Below are positions 8,739-17,501 of a stretch of DNA of 64,000 nt, in pieces; position 1 is the first letter of the stretch; every line of letters starts with the position of its first letter. Source of the DNA: Bacillus sp. FJAT-27445. GTDB taxonomy: Bacteria > Bacillota > Bacilli > Bacillales > Cytobacillaceae. Position numbers and translations under genes: made by a program. Below the pieces are notes generated by a model. The model saw only the letters and a program-made list of their open reading frames with translations, searched no databases and had not been told where the DNA came from. The stretch is from the NCBI RefSeq assembly GCF_001510665.1, contig NZ_LMTI01000004.1, forward strand, positions 496,001 through 560,000. The letters are read 5' to 3'.

Positions 8739-9638
8739 ATGGCAGAACTAGTAAAAAATACAGGCGGCATGCCCACCGCAGCGCTTGATGATGAAGCGGC
8801 ATCCCCCTGGAAGGAAGCATGGCATTCTTTTCAAAAAAACAGGCTTGCACTCATTGGCCTTCTAATCGTAATATTCTTTATTGTCATAGCGGCTCTCGCT
8901 CCTTATATTGCTCCATACAGTTTCCGGGAACATGTTCTGGCGGACAGGCTTATGCCTCCATCCGAAAAACACTGGTTCGGGACAGATGATTTTGGCCGGG
9001 ATATTTTTTCGAGAGTTGTCTATGGCGCCCGGATTTCCTTGTGGGTCGGCTTTTTCTCCGTTCTGGCCTCGGCGATTATTGGGACATTTTTAGGAGTCAT
9101 TGCCGGCTATTATGGGCGTTGGGTGGATGGGCTGATCTCCCGTATATTTGATATCCTGCTTGCATTTCCTAGCATTCTCCTGGCCATCGCGATTGTGGCA
9201 ATCCTAGGCCCGTCGCTCCAGAATGCGCTAATTGCAATTGCAATTATCAATATTCCCAATTTCGGGAGGCTTGTCCGATCGAAAGTACTGAGTGTAAAGC
9301 AGGAGGAATACATTATGTCAGCCAGGGCGGTCGGGATGAGGGACAGCCGCATCCTGTTCAGGCATATCCTGCCGAACAGCGTGACTCCAGTCATCGTCCA
9401 GGCGACGCTTGCAATTGCAACGGCCATAATTGAAGCCGCGGCACTTGGATTCCTTGGAATGGGAGCTCGGGTGCCAGACCCTGAATGGGGAAGAATGCTC
9501 GCGGATTCAAAGAACTATTTGACCCAGGCCCCGTGGACCTTGTTTTTTCCCGGTATGGCAATCATGCTGACAGTCCTCGGCTTTAATCTTATGGGAGACG
9601 GGCTTCGGGATGTGCTTGATCCGAAAATGAAACATTAA
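8739..9638 (+). CDS. dppC: Peptide ABC transporter permease (DppC/OppC type)
   Basis: 299 residues. An in-frame ATG exists at 8724, only two bases after dppB, but GGGAGG at about 8729-8734 places the working start at 8739 (MAELVKNTGG). The protein has the OppC_N segment (WHSFQKNRLALIGLLIVIFF), six helices, the GTDDFGRDIFSRVVYGAR motif and the EAA loop (ARAVGMRDSRILFRHILPN). It is the last gene of the operon and is followed by a good terminator. Confidence 0.92.
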   Translation: MAELVKNTGGMPTAALDDEAASPWKEAWHSFQKNRLALIGLLIVIFFIVIAALAPYIAPYSFREHVLADRLMPPSEKHWFGTDDFGRDIFSRVVYGARISLWVGFFSVLASAIIGTFLGVIAGYYGRWVDGLISRIFDILLAFPSILLAIAIVAILGPSLQNALIAIAIINIPNFGRLVRSKVLSVKQEEYIMSARAVGMRDSRILFRHILPNSVTPVIVQATLAIATAIIEAAALGFLGMGARVPDPEWGRMLADSKNYLTQAPWTLFFPGMAIMLTVLGFNLMGDGLRDVLDPKMKH

Positions 9639-9641
9639 ACC

Positions 9642-9673
9642 AGAAGGCTCAGGAGAGTCTTCTTTTTTTTTTT
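9642..9673 (+). terminator. Terminator of the peptide-transport operon
   Basis: Nine-pair stem AGAAGGCTC / GAGTCTTCT with loop AGGA, followed by a run of ten or more Ts. Confidence 0.9.
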
Positions 9674-9776
9674 CTAAAAATCAAGGGGACCCCTACTAAT
9701 AAAAAGGCCCTCCAACCGCTACGGGCCGTGAGTGGATAAGGGAAGCCACCATTGTTAGCAAAAAGTAGATACAAAA

Positions 9777-9804
9777 GGAGCCGCCCTACTTAGAGGATGG
9801 CTCC
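9777..9804 (-). terminator. Terminator of the metallophosphoesterase gene
   Basis: On the minus strand GGAGCC pairs with GGCTCC around the stop codon and is followed by TTTT. The stem overlaps the last codons of the gene. Confidence 0.6.
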
Positions 9805-10947
9805 TTCATTTTTATTGTAATGCGGCTCGGTTTCCTCTGCAAAAGCAACGTCGATTTCAATTATTTCCGAACGGCTTCCAAGCCTGAGTGGCGGCCCCCA
9901 GAAGCCAAAACCGGAGGAGACGATTGTGTGCAGTTCCCCTTTTTTCAAATAGCCCCAGTCGATTTCAAATAGCTTTTTTGTAATAAAATGGTTTGGTGCC
10001 ATTTGTCCGCGGTGGGTGTGGCCGCAAAGTAGAAGGTCAACGCTATTTTCCGCAGCAATCGAGACCTCCGCGGGCTGGTGGTCCATCATGATGATCGGCA
10101 TGGACGGATCCGTGGCGGCCAAAAGGTCATTCATCCCCTGCCTAAATTTATCGGTCTTATCCTTCCGGCCGGCAAGGAAGAAAGAATCGTCTATTTCTAT
10201 CACGTCGTCCTGGAGGATTCGGATGCCGACCCTGTCCATTTCCTGGACAAACTCGGGGATGGCTCCGCCATAATATTCATGGTTGCCCAGCACCCCATAA
10301 ACACCGAGTGGGGCGGACAATCCTTTCATCACTTCACCCATTTTTTTGCGGATGAATGGCTCAAGGTCATCTTCTATGATGTCGCCTGGCAAGAGGATAA
10401 TATCCGGCTTAATCCCGTTTGCTATTTCGACCAGCCTGCGGAGGTGGGCAAGCCCGGACAAATTGCCAAAATGCATATCAGAAGCCATCGCAATCTTCAG
10501 CTTTTGCCGCCCGCCGGCCTGTTTCGGAATCGCAATTGAATAGTTTCTGATTACAGGGCTGTATGCATTATAGGTCCCATAGACGAAAAGAACGGCAAAG
10601 ACTGCAAGTACAATCAGGCCTGTCCAAAAAATAACTTTACCCGAGGGAAAACCCGTTTCTATCAGAATGAATGCAGCCACGTCGGCAAGCGGCAGCAGGA
10701 GCAGCGCATATTGGAATATGCCGAACCAGTAAGAACCGATTATTGTGAAAATCGGCATCCTGAACTTCGCCCGTCCCAGGAGATAGGAGAAAGCCAAAAT
10801 AAAAACAATAGCGCCGTACAATAGAACTGAAGGCTGCGGCACCCCGACCGATTTAATCCAAACCCAGCCATTCCAGCCAATATATAAAACAAGCAACGAA
10901 TAGATGATAAAAAAGATTGTAAAACCGGCAATCATTCTTAACTTCAT
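9790..10947 (-). CDS. Membrane-anchored metallophosphoesterase
   Basis: 385 residues. About four N-terminal membrane helices (roughly residues 5-130) precede a calcineurin-like phosphoesterase domain with all metal-binding motifs: DMHFGN (D157, H159), GDIIED (D189), GNHEYY (N222, H223), a DHQPAE histidine and GHTHRGQ near residue 313. This arrangement resembles Bacillus YkuE/YpbG-like enzymes acting near the membrane; the substrate (phospholipid or nucleotide) cannot be told. It is transcribed alone from the minus strand with its own terminator. The AAGGAG ribosome site is about ten bases before ATG. Confidence 0.85.
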   Translation of the reverse strand: MKLRMIAGFTIFFIIYSLLVLYIGWNGWVWIKSVGVPQPSVLLYGAIVFILAFSYLLGRAKFRMPIFTIIGSYWFGIFQYALLLLPLADVAAFILIETGFPSGKVIFWTGLIVLAVFAVLFVYGTYNAYSPVIRNYSIAIPKQAGGRQKLKIAMASDMHFGNLSGLAHLRRLVEIANGIKPDIILLPGDIIEDDLEPFIRKKMGEVMKGLSAPLGVYGVLGNHEYYGGAIPEFVQEMDRVGIRILQDDVIEIDDSFFLAGRKDKTDKFRQGMNDLLAATDPSMPIIMMDHQPAEVSIAAENSVDLLLCGHTHRGQMAPNHFITKKLFEIDWGYLKKGELHTIVSSGFGFWGPPLRLGSRSEIIEIDVAFAEETEPHYNKNEGAIL

Positions 10948-11385
10948 GAAGCGGCTCCTTTCTTGGAGGAAAACTCTAAACTATAAAAGTAGAATAATAT
11001 AATTGCATTTTTACGTAAATCCTTACGACTTCGTCCGCTCACTCTAACCTTTTGAATTCAATATATATAGTTTGGCATAATTATAGCGAAGTTTGGCATA
11101 ATTATCGGCATATTCGGCATTATTATCGGCATATTTGGCTTAAATATTGGCTTGTTCGGCATTAATACTGGCATATTTGGCATTATTAAGCCGTCACCAC
11201 TATTTGCAGGGCTATCCCTGAACGCTTAGGTTTTACTCTGGAAGGAATCTTAAGAAACGATCCCCTTTCCGTTAACGGGGAATTGCGTGATACGTGCGTT
11301 TTTGCGAAAATAATTTAGCCTGCTTTAAGATGCCACTCCTGTATGCTATACTGCTTGAGAAACAAGCAATCGGGAGGTTACAGTG
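10948..11385. other. 438-bp intergenic region with 21-bp repeat array
   Basis: No gene was found here. It holds the six-unit 21-bp array (11069-11193), an imperfect GC-rich hairpin-like stretch (11261-11285, CCCCTTTCCGTTAACGGGG) and, just before the next gene, a -10-like TATACT at 11347-11352 without a good -35. Confidence 0.6.
11069..11193. repeat. Array A: six units of a 21-bp intergenic repeat
   Basis: Consensus roughly TTYGGCATTATTATCGGCATA. The GGC of successive units falls at 11074, 11095, 11116, 11137, 11158 and 11179, exactly 21 bases apart. Most units have a second GGC 12 bases after the first, so GGCs alternate 12/9. The array is not translated and has no spacers. A closely related array occurs at 23745-23870. 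Confidence 0.85.
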
Positions 11386-11766
11386 ATGAAAAGCGCAAGC
11401 CCATATGTTTTAGTAAACAACTGCCGTGAGGCGATCGAGTTCTACCAGGGAATTCTTGGCGGTGAGGTAAAAGTACTGAATGAACATGCGGGAAATCTCC
11501 TTCACGCCGAGCTTCATTTCGGCAACGGCTCCTACATCCATTTTGCTTTCAAATTTAAGCAGGAACCTGTCCCTGGCGACATGGTCAGGATTATCCTCAC
11601 GTTGGATACGGAAGAAGAAATCAGAAGCGTATATGAAGCGTTAAGTGAAGAAGGCCAAGTAACGGTTGAATTGCAGGATACCTTCTTTGGCGCGATCCAT
11701 GGCCAGGTGACCGATAAAAACGGAATCAATTGGGCAATGAATTATTTCAAACAGCAGCAGGCATAA
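11386..11766 (+). CDS. VOC-superfamily protein (PhnB/glyoxalase-like)
   Basis: 126 residues from ATG 11386 (GGGAGG eight bases upstream; the GTG at 11383 is too close to it). The sequence shows the PhnB-like pattern: PYVLVNNCREAIEFYQGILGGEV at the start, a central HAELHFGNGSYIHFAF, and a C-terminal DTFFGAIHGQVTDKNGINWAMNY. This is a single VOC module of a family that includes glyoxalases, dioxygenases and antibiotic-binding proteins. The specific reaction is unknown. It may share a transcript with the glycerophosphodiesterase that begins 62 bases later. Confidence 0.8.
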   Translation: MKSASPYVLVNNCREAIEFYQGILGGEVKVLNEHAGNLLHAELHFGNGSYIHFAFKFKQEPVPGDMVRIILTLDTEEEIRSVYEALSEEGQVTVELQDTFFGAIHGQVTDKNGINWAMNYFKQQQA

Positions 11767-11827
11767 GATGGAGGAGGCATTGTCCAAATGGTGGGCAGTG
11801 TCTTTTTTGCTAATAGGGGGAATGTTT

Positions 11828-12802
11828 ATGAAGAGGCGAAAAATTGGGAGGCGTATAGCTGTATTCCTGGCAGTTCTAACCGTGTTCATTTTTTTAAACA
11901 ATACATCCATCTTTAGCGGCAAGGGTTCCGGGAGCCCCAAGCTTCTTGCCCACAGGGGAGTGGCCCAGACGTTTGATATGTCTGGGATCACGAATGAAAC
12001 TTGCACGGCTGAACGGATATACCCGCCGGAGCATGGCTACCTGGAAAATACAATCCCTTCAATGGAGGCAGCCTTTAAAGCCGGGGCTGATGTAGTCGAA
12101 TTGGATATCCATCAAACGAAGGATGGGCAGTTTGCAGTGTTTCATGACTGGGAATTGAACTGCAGGACGAACGGTTCGGGCGTTACAAGGGATTATACGA
12201 TGGCGGACTTAAAGAAGCTGGATATCGGCTATGGCTACACGGCTGACGGTGGAAAAACCTTTCCATTCAGAGGGAAGGGCATTGCACTGATGCCCTCGCT
12301 CGATGAAGTGTTAAAACAGTTTCCTGATAAAGAATTTCTGATTCATATAAAGAGCAATGATCCCAAGGAAGGGAAAATGCTCGCAGACTATTTACGGGGT
12401 TTCTCGGAGGAAAGGCTTGGACAGCTAACGGTTTATGGAGGGGACGAGCCGATTGCTTCTCTTAAAGAGGAGCTTCCAGATTTGAGGGCCATGTCAAAGG
12501 CTACACTGAAAAGCTGCCTTCTCCCTTATATAGCTGTTGGATGGACGGGATATGTGCCGAAGACGTGCGAGCGGACACAGGTTCACATCCCTGAAAAAAT
12601 CGCTCCATGGCTATGGGGCTGGCCTGGGAAATTTGTGAGCCGAATGGACAATGCCGGGACGAGGGTAGTCCTTGTTGCCGGCGATGGAGGTTTTTCGGAG
12701 GGATTTGATTCTAAAAAGGATATTGAACGGCTTCCAGATAATTTCCCGGGCTGGATTTGGACAAACAGGATTGACAAGGTTGCAAGTGAGTTTGTGAAAT
12801 AG
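11828..12802 (+). CDS. Glycerophosphodiester phosphodiesterase (secreted or membrane-anchored)
   Basis: 324 residues from ATG 11828. The frame is open from 11768, but AGGGGGA eight bases before 11828 and the typical signal-anchor MKRRKIGRRIAVFLAVLTVFIFLNN mark this start. Catalytic features of the GDPD fold follow: LLAHRGV (active-site HRG), the E-x-D pair in VVELDIHQTKDG and HDWELNCRTNG. The enzyme would hydrolyse glycerophosphodiesters from lipids or teichoic acid outside the membrane to glycerol-3-phosphate. An insertion after HRGV (GITNETCTAERIYPPEHGYLENT) separates HRG from the ENT motif. Confidence 0.88.
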   Translation: MKRRKIGRRIAVFLAVLTVFIFLNNTSIFSGKGSGSPKLLAHRGVAQTFDMSGITNETCTAERIYPPEHGYLENTIPSMEAAFKAGADVVELDIHQTKDGQFAVFHDWELNCRTNGSGVTRDYTMADLKKLDIGYGYTADGGKTFPFRGKGIALMPSLDEVLKQFPDKEFLIHIKSNDPKEGKMLADYLRGFSEERLGQLTVYGGDEPIASLKEELPDLRAMSKATLKSCLLPYIAVGWTGYVPKTCERTQVHIPEKIAPWLWGWPGKFVSRMDNAGTRVVLVAGDGGFSEGFDSKKDIERLPDNFPGWIWTNRIDKVASEFVK

Positions 12803-12820
12803 TGAAATTCTAGAAAAAAA

Positions 12821-12848
12821 CAGGCTGCGAATTGGCAGCCTGTTTTTT
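12821..12848 (+). terminator. Terminator after the glycerophosphodiesterase gene
   Basis: CAGGCTGC pairs with GCAGCCTG (loop about five bases) followed by TTTTTT; A-rich upstream. Confidence 0.9.
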
Positions 12849-12985
12849 GGTGTCACCGTTCCTTACTAAAATTTACTACATATATATATTTATACAGTTA
12901 AATGTATAACGCTTTTTTCTTCAAGCTGAATTATTAAGGCTAAAGGCCTGATTTTTAAAAAAAATAAAGTTTTTTAAAAGACAAC

Positions 12986-13014
12986 TTGCATAATTATGAA
13001 TATATAATTATAAT
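12986..13014 (+). promoter_or_regulatory. argC operon promoter (sigma-A type)
   Basis: -35 TTGCAT at 12986-12991, 17-base gap, perfect -10 TATAAT at 13009-13014. Transcription would start near 13021, 18 bases before the GTG start of argC. Confidence 0.75.
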
Positions 13015-13023
13015 AATTCATTA
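12994..13023. promoter_or_regulatory. Tandem ARG-box-like operators over the argC promoter
   Basis: TTATGAATATATAATTATA (12994-13012) and ATTATAATAATTCATTA (13007-13023) carry the half-sites TATGAAT and ATTCATTA of the ArgR/AhrC operator and cover the spacer and -10. In Bacillus, AhrC with arginine represses biosynthetic operons at such sites (known); binding here is inferred. Confidence 0.65.
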
Positions 13024-13038
13024 TTGGGGGGATGAAAA

Positions 13039-14076
13039 GTGAAAGCAGCAATAATAGGCGGCACTGGCTACAGTGCGCTCGAACTGATCAGAATTATCAA
13101 CAATCATCCATATTTACAACTTGGGCCAATCATATCGAGTTCCAATGCAGGTATAGGGTTCAGTGATATATTTCCGCATACAGCCGGAGTAATTAACCAG
13201 GAAATGACCAGCTTTAACGCTGATAGCATATGCAAGGAAGCCGAAATTGTGTTCACTGCCGTTCCATCCGGCATTAGCAAAACACTTATTCCCCAACTGG
13301 CGGAAAACGGTGCACGGTGCATTGATTTATCGGGGGATCTCAGGCTGAAATCACCGGAAACCTATGAAAAGTGGTACAATCATTCGCCAGCCGATGAGCA
13401 AACAATTAGCCAGGCGGTTTACGGATTAAGTGAAATCTATCAGGAAAAAATAAAGAGTTCGAATATCATAGCCAATCCGGGCTGTTACCCGACAGCTTCC
13501 CTTTTGGGGCTGCTGCCAGTTATAAAGTCCGGTCTTGCAGACTTGAAGTCTATCATTATCGATGCGAAATCAGGGGTTTCAGGAGCAGGGAGGGGAGTAT
13601 CCCTGGGAACTCATTTTTCAGAAGTGAATGAAAACATGAAGGCCTACAAGCTTGGTACTCACCAGCATATTCCTGAAATTGAACAAATTCTTTCCTTTGA
13701 AGCTGATGAGCCTGTAATGGTGACCTTCACAGCCCATCTTGCTCCGATGACGAGAGGAATCCTGGCCACGATTTATGTGAACTTATCACAATCGGTCAAG
13801 GTTGATGAAATACAGGAGATTTACCAAGAATTTTACGCAGGCCATCCTTTTGTCCGAATAAGGCCAGTCGGCAATTTTCCGGCAACGAAGGAAGTAGCCG
13901 GGAGCAATTACTGTGATATCGGGCTATATGTGGACGAACGGACCCAGAGGCTGACGATTGTCTCTGCAATCGACAACTTAATGAAGGGTGCGGCGGGCCA
14001 GGCAATACAAAATGCAAACTTGATGAATGGTTGGGATGTCCGGGCAGGACTGGAGGATATCCCGCACTATTTGTAG
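13039..14076 (+). CDS. argC: N-acetyl-gamma-glutamyl-phosphate reductase
   Basis: 345 residues, GTG start with GGGGGGA upstream. The nucleotide-binding motif GGTGYSALELIRI (7-19) and the catalytic cysteine in NPGCYPTAS (C149) are intact; GTHQHIPEIEQ carries the conserved histidines. It reduces N-acetylglutamyl phosphate to the semialdehyde using NADPH, the third step of arginine biosynthesis. It is the first gene of an arginine cluster behind an ARG-box-overlapped promoter. Confidence 0.96.
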   Translation: MKAAIIGGTGYSALELIRIINNHPYLQLGPIISSSNAGIGFSDIFPHTAGVINQEMTSFNADSICKEAEIVFTAVPSGISKTLIPQLAENGARCIDLSGDLRLKSPETYEKWYNHSPADEQTISQAVYGLSEIYQEKIKSSNIIANPGCYPTASLLGLLPVIKSGLADLKSIIIDAKSGVSGAGRGVSLGTHFSEVNENMKAYKLGTHQHIPEIEQILSFEADEPVMVTFTAHLAPMTRGILATIYVNLSQSVKVDEIQEIYQEFYAGHPFVRIRPVGNFPATKEVAGSNYCDIGLYVDERTQRLTIVSAIDNLMKGAAGQAIQNANLMNGWDVRAGLEDIPHYL

Positions 14077-14150
14077 CAATAGAATCGAACTACTAAACAA
14101 TCAGAATATGAATGCTTTTTAAAAAAAAAGGAAGAGGGAGGAATATCACC

Positions 14151-15377
14151 GTGCAAGCAACAACGAATGGGGAATCAAGTTTGAAAGAAAAGGGTGGCTT
14201 CTGCCTCCCAAAAGGGTTTAAAGCCGGGGGAATGCACTGCGGAATCAAAAGAAAACGAAATGACCTTGGGTATATTGTTTCGGAAGTCCCAGCAGTTGCG
14301 GCAGGAGTCTACACAACAAACAGTTTCCAGGCGGCCCCTCTTGCCGTTACACAAAAAAGCATTGCTGTTGAAAATAAAATCCAAGCACTGATTGTAAACT
14401 CCGGGAACGCAAACGCCTGTACAGGTGAACAGGGAATTCAGGATGCTTATGAGATGCAGCAGCGTTTTGCCTCCAAGCTGGGAATTGGAAGCCACCTCGT
14501 TGCGGTAACCTCTACAGGTGTCATTGGTGAACTGCTTCCAATGGATTGCATTCGACATGGAATAGATTCAATCCTAGAAACGGGCTTTGAAGGAGAAAAC
14601 GAGTTTCAAAAAGCCATTTTAACGACAGATACATGCGTAAAAAGTGCAGTTTCAGAGATTGAGATTAACGGGAAGGGCGTAACAATCAGCGGAGCGGCCA
14701 AGGGATCGGGAATGGTCCATCCGAATATGGCCACCATGCTTGCCTTCGTTACAACCGATGCCAACGTCGAACAGGCAGCACTGCTTTCGGCTTTGAAGGA
14801 TACAACGAATAAGACCTTCAATATGATTACGGTCGATGGGGACTCAAGCACGAATGATATGGTTCTCGTCATGGCAAACGGCCTAGCGGAAAACGAAGCC
14901 CTCAATGAGGCCCACCCGGATTGGCAGGCTTTTGCAGCTGGGTTGAAGGAAGTTTGCGAATCGCTTGCAAAGCAAATCGCCCGCGATGGTGAAGGAGCGA
15001 CAAAGCTTGTCGAGGTAAAAGTCATCGGTGCCGAGAACATGGAAGCAGCAAGGGCGATAGGCAAAACGATCATATCCTCGAACCTTGTCAAAACAGCCAT
15101 TTACGGCGAGGATGCCAACTGGGGCCGGATTGTTGCGGCAATTGGCTACAGCGGCGTTCCGGTTGTTCCTGAAAAGGTAGCGGTCTCGATTGGATCCTAT
15201 CCGGTTTTTGCAAACGGATTGCCACTCCCTTTTTCCGAGGAGGACGTGAAAACGTATCTTGGAGGAACCGAAATAGATATTCTGGTTGAGCTGAACCAGG
15301 GCGATGCCGAGGCGTCTGCCTGGGGCTGCGACCTTACGTATGACTATGTGAAAATCAACGCATCCTACCGGACCTGA
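14151..15377 (+). CDS. argJ: Bifunctional ornithine acetyltransferase / N-acetylglutamate synthase
   Basis: 408 residues from GTG 14151, chosen for GGGAGG nine bases upstream; an ATG at 14112 would add 13 lysine/arginine-rich residues without a ribosome site. The self-cleavage region KGSGMVHPNMATMLAF is intact, with the threonine of MATML as the N-terminal nucleophile of the beta chain. It transfers acetyl from N-acetylornithine to glutamate (acetyl recycling) and may also use acetyl-CoA, which explains why no argA or argE is needed. Confidence 0.95.
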   Translation: MQATTNGESSLKEKGGFCLPKGFKAGGMHCGIKRKRNDLGYIVSEVPAVAAGVYTTNSFQAAPLAVTQKSIAVENKIQALIVNSGNANACTGEQGIQDAYEMQQRFASKLGIGSHLVAVTSTGVIGELLPMDCIRHGIDSILETGFEGENEFQKAILTTDTCVKSAVSEIEINGKGVTISGAAKGSGMVHPNMATMLAFVTTDANVEQAALLSALKDTTNKTFNMITVDGDSSTNDMVLVMANGLAENEALNEAHPDWQAFAAGLKEVCESLAKQIARDGEGATKLVEVKVIGAENMEAARAIGKTIISSNLVKTAIYGEDANWGRIVAAIGYSGVPVVPEKVAVSIGSYPVFANGLPLPFSEEDVKTYLGGTEIDILVELNQGDAEASAWGCDLTYDYVKINASYRT

Positions 15378-15422
15378 TTGTCCAGCGGGATTAATGAGAA
15401 AAATTTTGTCAGGAGGAAGAGG

Positions 15423-16232
15423 ATGCGCTACATGGTAATAAAGTGCGGCGGGAGCATTATGGATGACATGCCGCAATCGATATTTGAAGACATTGTTGCG
15501 TTGAAAAAATCAGGAGAATGGGCACCGGTCATCGTCCACGGTGGCGGACCGCTGATTACCTCCCTTTTGGCAAAATTGAACATTGAAACCGAATTTGCCG
15601 GAGGGCTTAGGGTCACGAGCCATGAGGTGCTGGACGTTGCGGAAATGGCGCTGAGCGGCCTTGCGAATAAACAGATTGTCCGGAATTTTTCCCAGGCAGG
15701 CGGGAGCGCCATCGGCATCAGCGGGACGGATGGCGGCCTTCTGGAAGCCAGGCCTGCCGATAACGCCGGAATGCTTGGCTTTGTCGGTGAAGTTTCCAGG
15801 GTGAAAACCTCCATTATCGATCATCTAGTGAATGGCGGCTTCATACCGGTCATTTCCCCGATTGGAGTGGATGGAACCGGGCAGCGGTACAACATTAATG
15901 GCGACACAGCTGCCGCGGCAATCGCAGCTTCTCTAGGTGCCAGCCTTTGTTTTATTAGCGATATTCCGGGAATCCTTGTTGAAAAGGACGGAGGAAAAGT
16001 GAAAATGGACGGGGCCACTCCAAGTGATATTGAAGAACTCATTGAATCAGGGCAAATTTGGGGTGGGATGATTCCAAAGGTTCGCGCTGCGTCGAAGGCA
16101 CTCAGCCACGGAGTCCGGGAGGCGGTAATCATCAGTGGCCTCGAGCCAGGCAGCCTGCTATCATACGCCCGCGGAGAATCGGAAGGAACGAAAATTTCCC
16201 TTGAACAGGAGGCCATCCATGGCAACTCATAA
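15423..16232 (+). CDS. argB: Acetylglutamate kinase
   Basis: 269 residues from ATG 15423 (AGGAGG six bases upstream). KCGGSIMDD and VHGGGPLITSLL are the amino-acid-kinase phosphate and substrate loops; FISDIPGILVEKDG and GGMIPKVRAASKAL complete the family pattern. It phosphorylates N-acetylglutamate. The short form without the N-terminal arginine-sensing helix seen in hexameric enzymes suggests it is not strongly feedback-inhibited by arginine (inference). It overlaps argD by 14 bases. Confidence 0.95.
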   Translation: MRYMVIKCGGSIMDDMPQSIFEDIVALKKSGEWAPVIVHGGGPLITSLLAKLNIETEFAGGLRVTSHEVLDVAEMALSGLANKQIVRNFSQAGGSAIGISGTDGGLLEARPADNAGMLGFVGEVSRVKTSIIDHLVNGGFIPVISPIGVDGTGQRYNINGDTAAAAIAASLGASLCFISDIPGILVEKDGGKVKMDGATPSDIEELIESGQIWGGMIPKVRAASKALSHGVREAVIISGLEPGSLLSYARGESEGTKISLEQEAIHGNS

Positions 16233-17406
16233 TACAGCCGAACAAGAATCGGCAATCATGCAAACGTATAGCAGATTCCCAATTTCCCTCGCAAAAGGGA
16301 AAGGGAGCCATGTGTGGGATACAGACGGGAATCAATACCTTGATTTCACTTCCGGGATTGCGGTGTGCAACCTGGGCCATGTACCCGACTCGGTCAAAAA
16401 CGCAATTGAAATACAACTGAATGAATTATGGCATTGCTCAAACCTTTACCATATTCCGGGCCAGGAACAACTAGCTAAGATTCTTGTTGAAAACAGCTTC
16501 GGTGATTATGTGTTTTTCTGCAACAGCGGAACCGAAGCGAATGAGGCGGCTATCAAGCTTGCTAGAAGGTATGCAAGGAAGGTAAAGGGAAGCGACTCGG
16601 GTGAGATTTTTACCTTTAGGCAGTCCTTCCATGGCAGGACAATGGCGGCGCTGTCGGCAACAGGCCAGGAAAAAATCCAGGATGGATTCAGTCCGCTCCT
16701 GCCAGGATTTAGTTACCTTGGATTCAATGATATGGCTGCGCTCGAAGAAATTAAGGCCAGCAGTGCCTGCGCAGTCCTGCTCGAGCTAGTCCAAGGGGAG
16801 GGCGGAGTTATACCGGCTGATCCTCTGTGGGTGAAAGAACTTGAGCACATTTGCAAGGAAAAAGGCATCCTGCTAATGATCGATGAAGTCCAGACCGGAA
16901 TGGGCCGGACTGGAACCTTGTTTGCATACGAGCAGTACGGAATCGTGCCTGATATCATCTCCATTGCAAAAGGGCTTGGCTCTGGGTTCCCTATCGGTGC
17001 AATTATTGCCGGAAGTGAAGCCGCTAAGGGATTTGAACCGGGAAGCCACGGCAGTACATTCGGCGGCAATCCGCTTGCGGCAACAGCTGGCCTTGCAACC
17101 GTAAAAACGTTGCTTGAGGGCAGCATCATGACAGAAGCGGGTCAACTGGCAAGCTATCTTGATGAAGGGTTATCCGCTTTGAAAGAAAAGCATACATGTG
17201 TGAAAGAAATCCGCGGCTTGGGGCTTTTAAAAGGAATAAAGGTTGAGGGCAACGCTCTTGATATTGTCAAAGAGGCTTTACAGCAACGGCTGCTTATTTT
17301 ATCGGCTGGCCCGGAGGTTGTCCGGATTCTCCCGCCTTTAACGGCAACGAAAGAAGAAGTGGATAACTTCCTATCAATTCTTGATAACGTGCTCGCGAAA
17401 TTTTAG
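16219..17406 (+). CDS. argD: Acetylornithine aminotransferase
   Basis: 395 residues from ATG 16219, six bases after AGGAGG and overlapping the end of argB. Class-III aminotransferase signatures: VFFCNSGTEANEAAIKLAR, the LLMIDEVQTGMGRTG stretch with the PLP-contacting aspartate, and IISIAKGLGSGFPIGA with the PLP lysine. It converts N-acetylglutamate semialdehyde to N-acetylornithine. Confidence 0.95.
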   Translation: MATHNTAEQESAIMQTYSRFPISLAKGKGSHVWDTDGNQYLDFTSGIAVCNLGHVPDSVKNAIEIQLNELWHCSNLYHIPGQEQLAKILVENSFGDYVFFCNSGTEANEAAIKLARRYARKVKGSDSGEIFTFRQSFHGRTMAALSATGQEKIQDGFSPLLPGFSYLGFNDMAALEEIKASSACAVLLELVQGEGGVIPADPLWVKELEHICKEKGILLMIDEVQTGMGRTGTLFAYEQYGIVPDIISIAKGLGSGFPIGAIIAGSEAAKGFEPGSHGSTFGGNPLAATAGLATVKTLLEGSIMTEAGQLASYLDEGLSALKEKHTCVKEIRGLGLLKGIKVEGNALDIVKEALQQRLLILSAGPEVVRILPPLTATKEEVDNFLSILDNVLAKF

Positions 17407-17501
17407 CGATATTGGTGATGGATTGTCTGATTGAATATAGTGAAACGCCCGTTCCAAGATAATGCGGGATGAAGAAAGTTACTACAACGGAGGGGAAAAG
17501 C

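Noticed and set aside
11069-11193. CRISPR array
   Set aside because: Units are directly adjacent (21 bp) with no unique spacers and no cas genes nearby; same for 23745-23870 and 38859-38972.
12890-12909. Operator TTATAC…GTATAA upstream of argC
   Set aside because: A 20-bp dyad exists but is ~100 bases from the promoter, lacks TGAAT half-sites and lies in very AT-rich DNA; not enough to claim.
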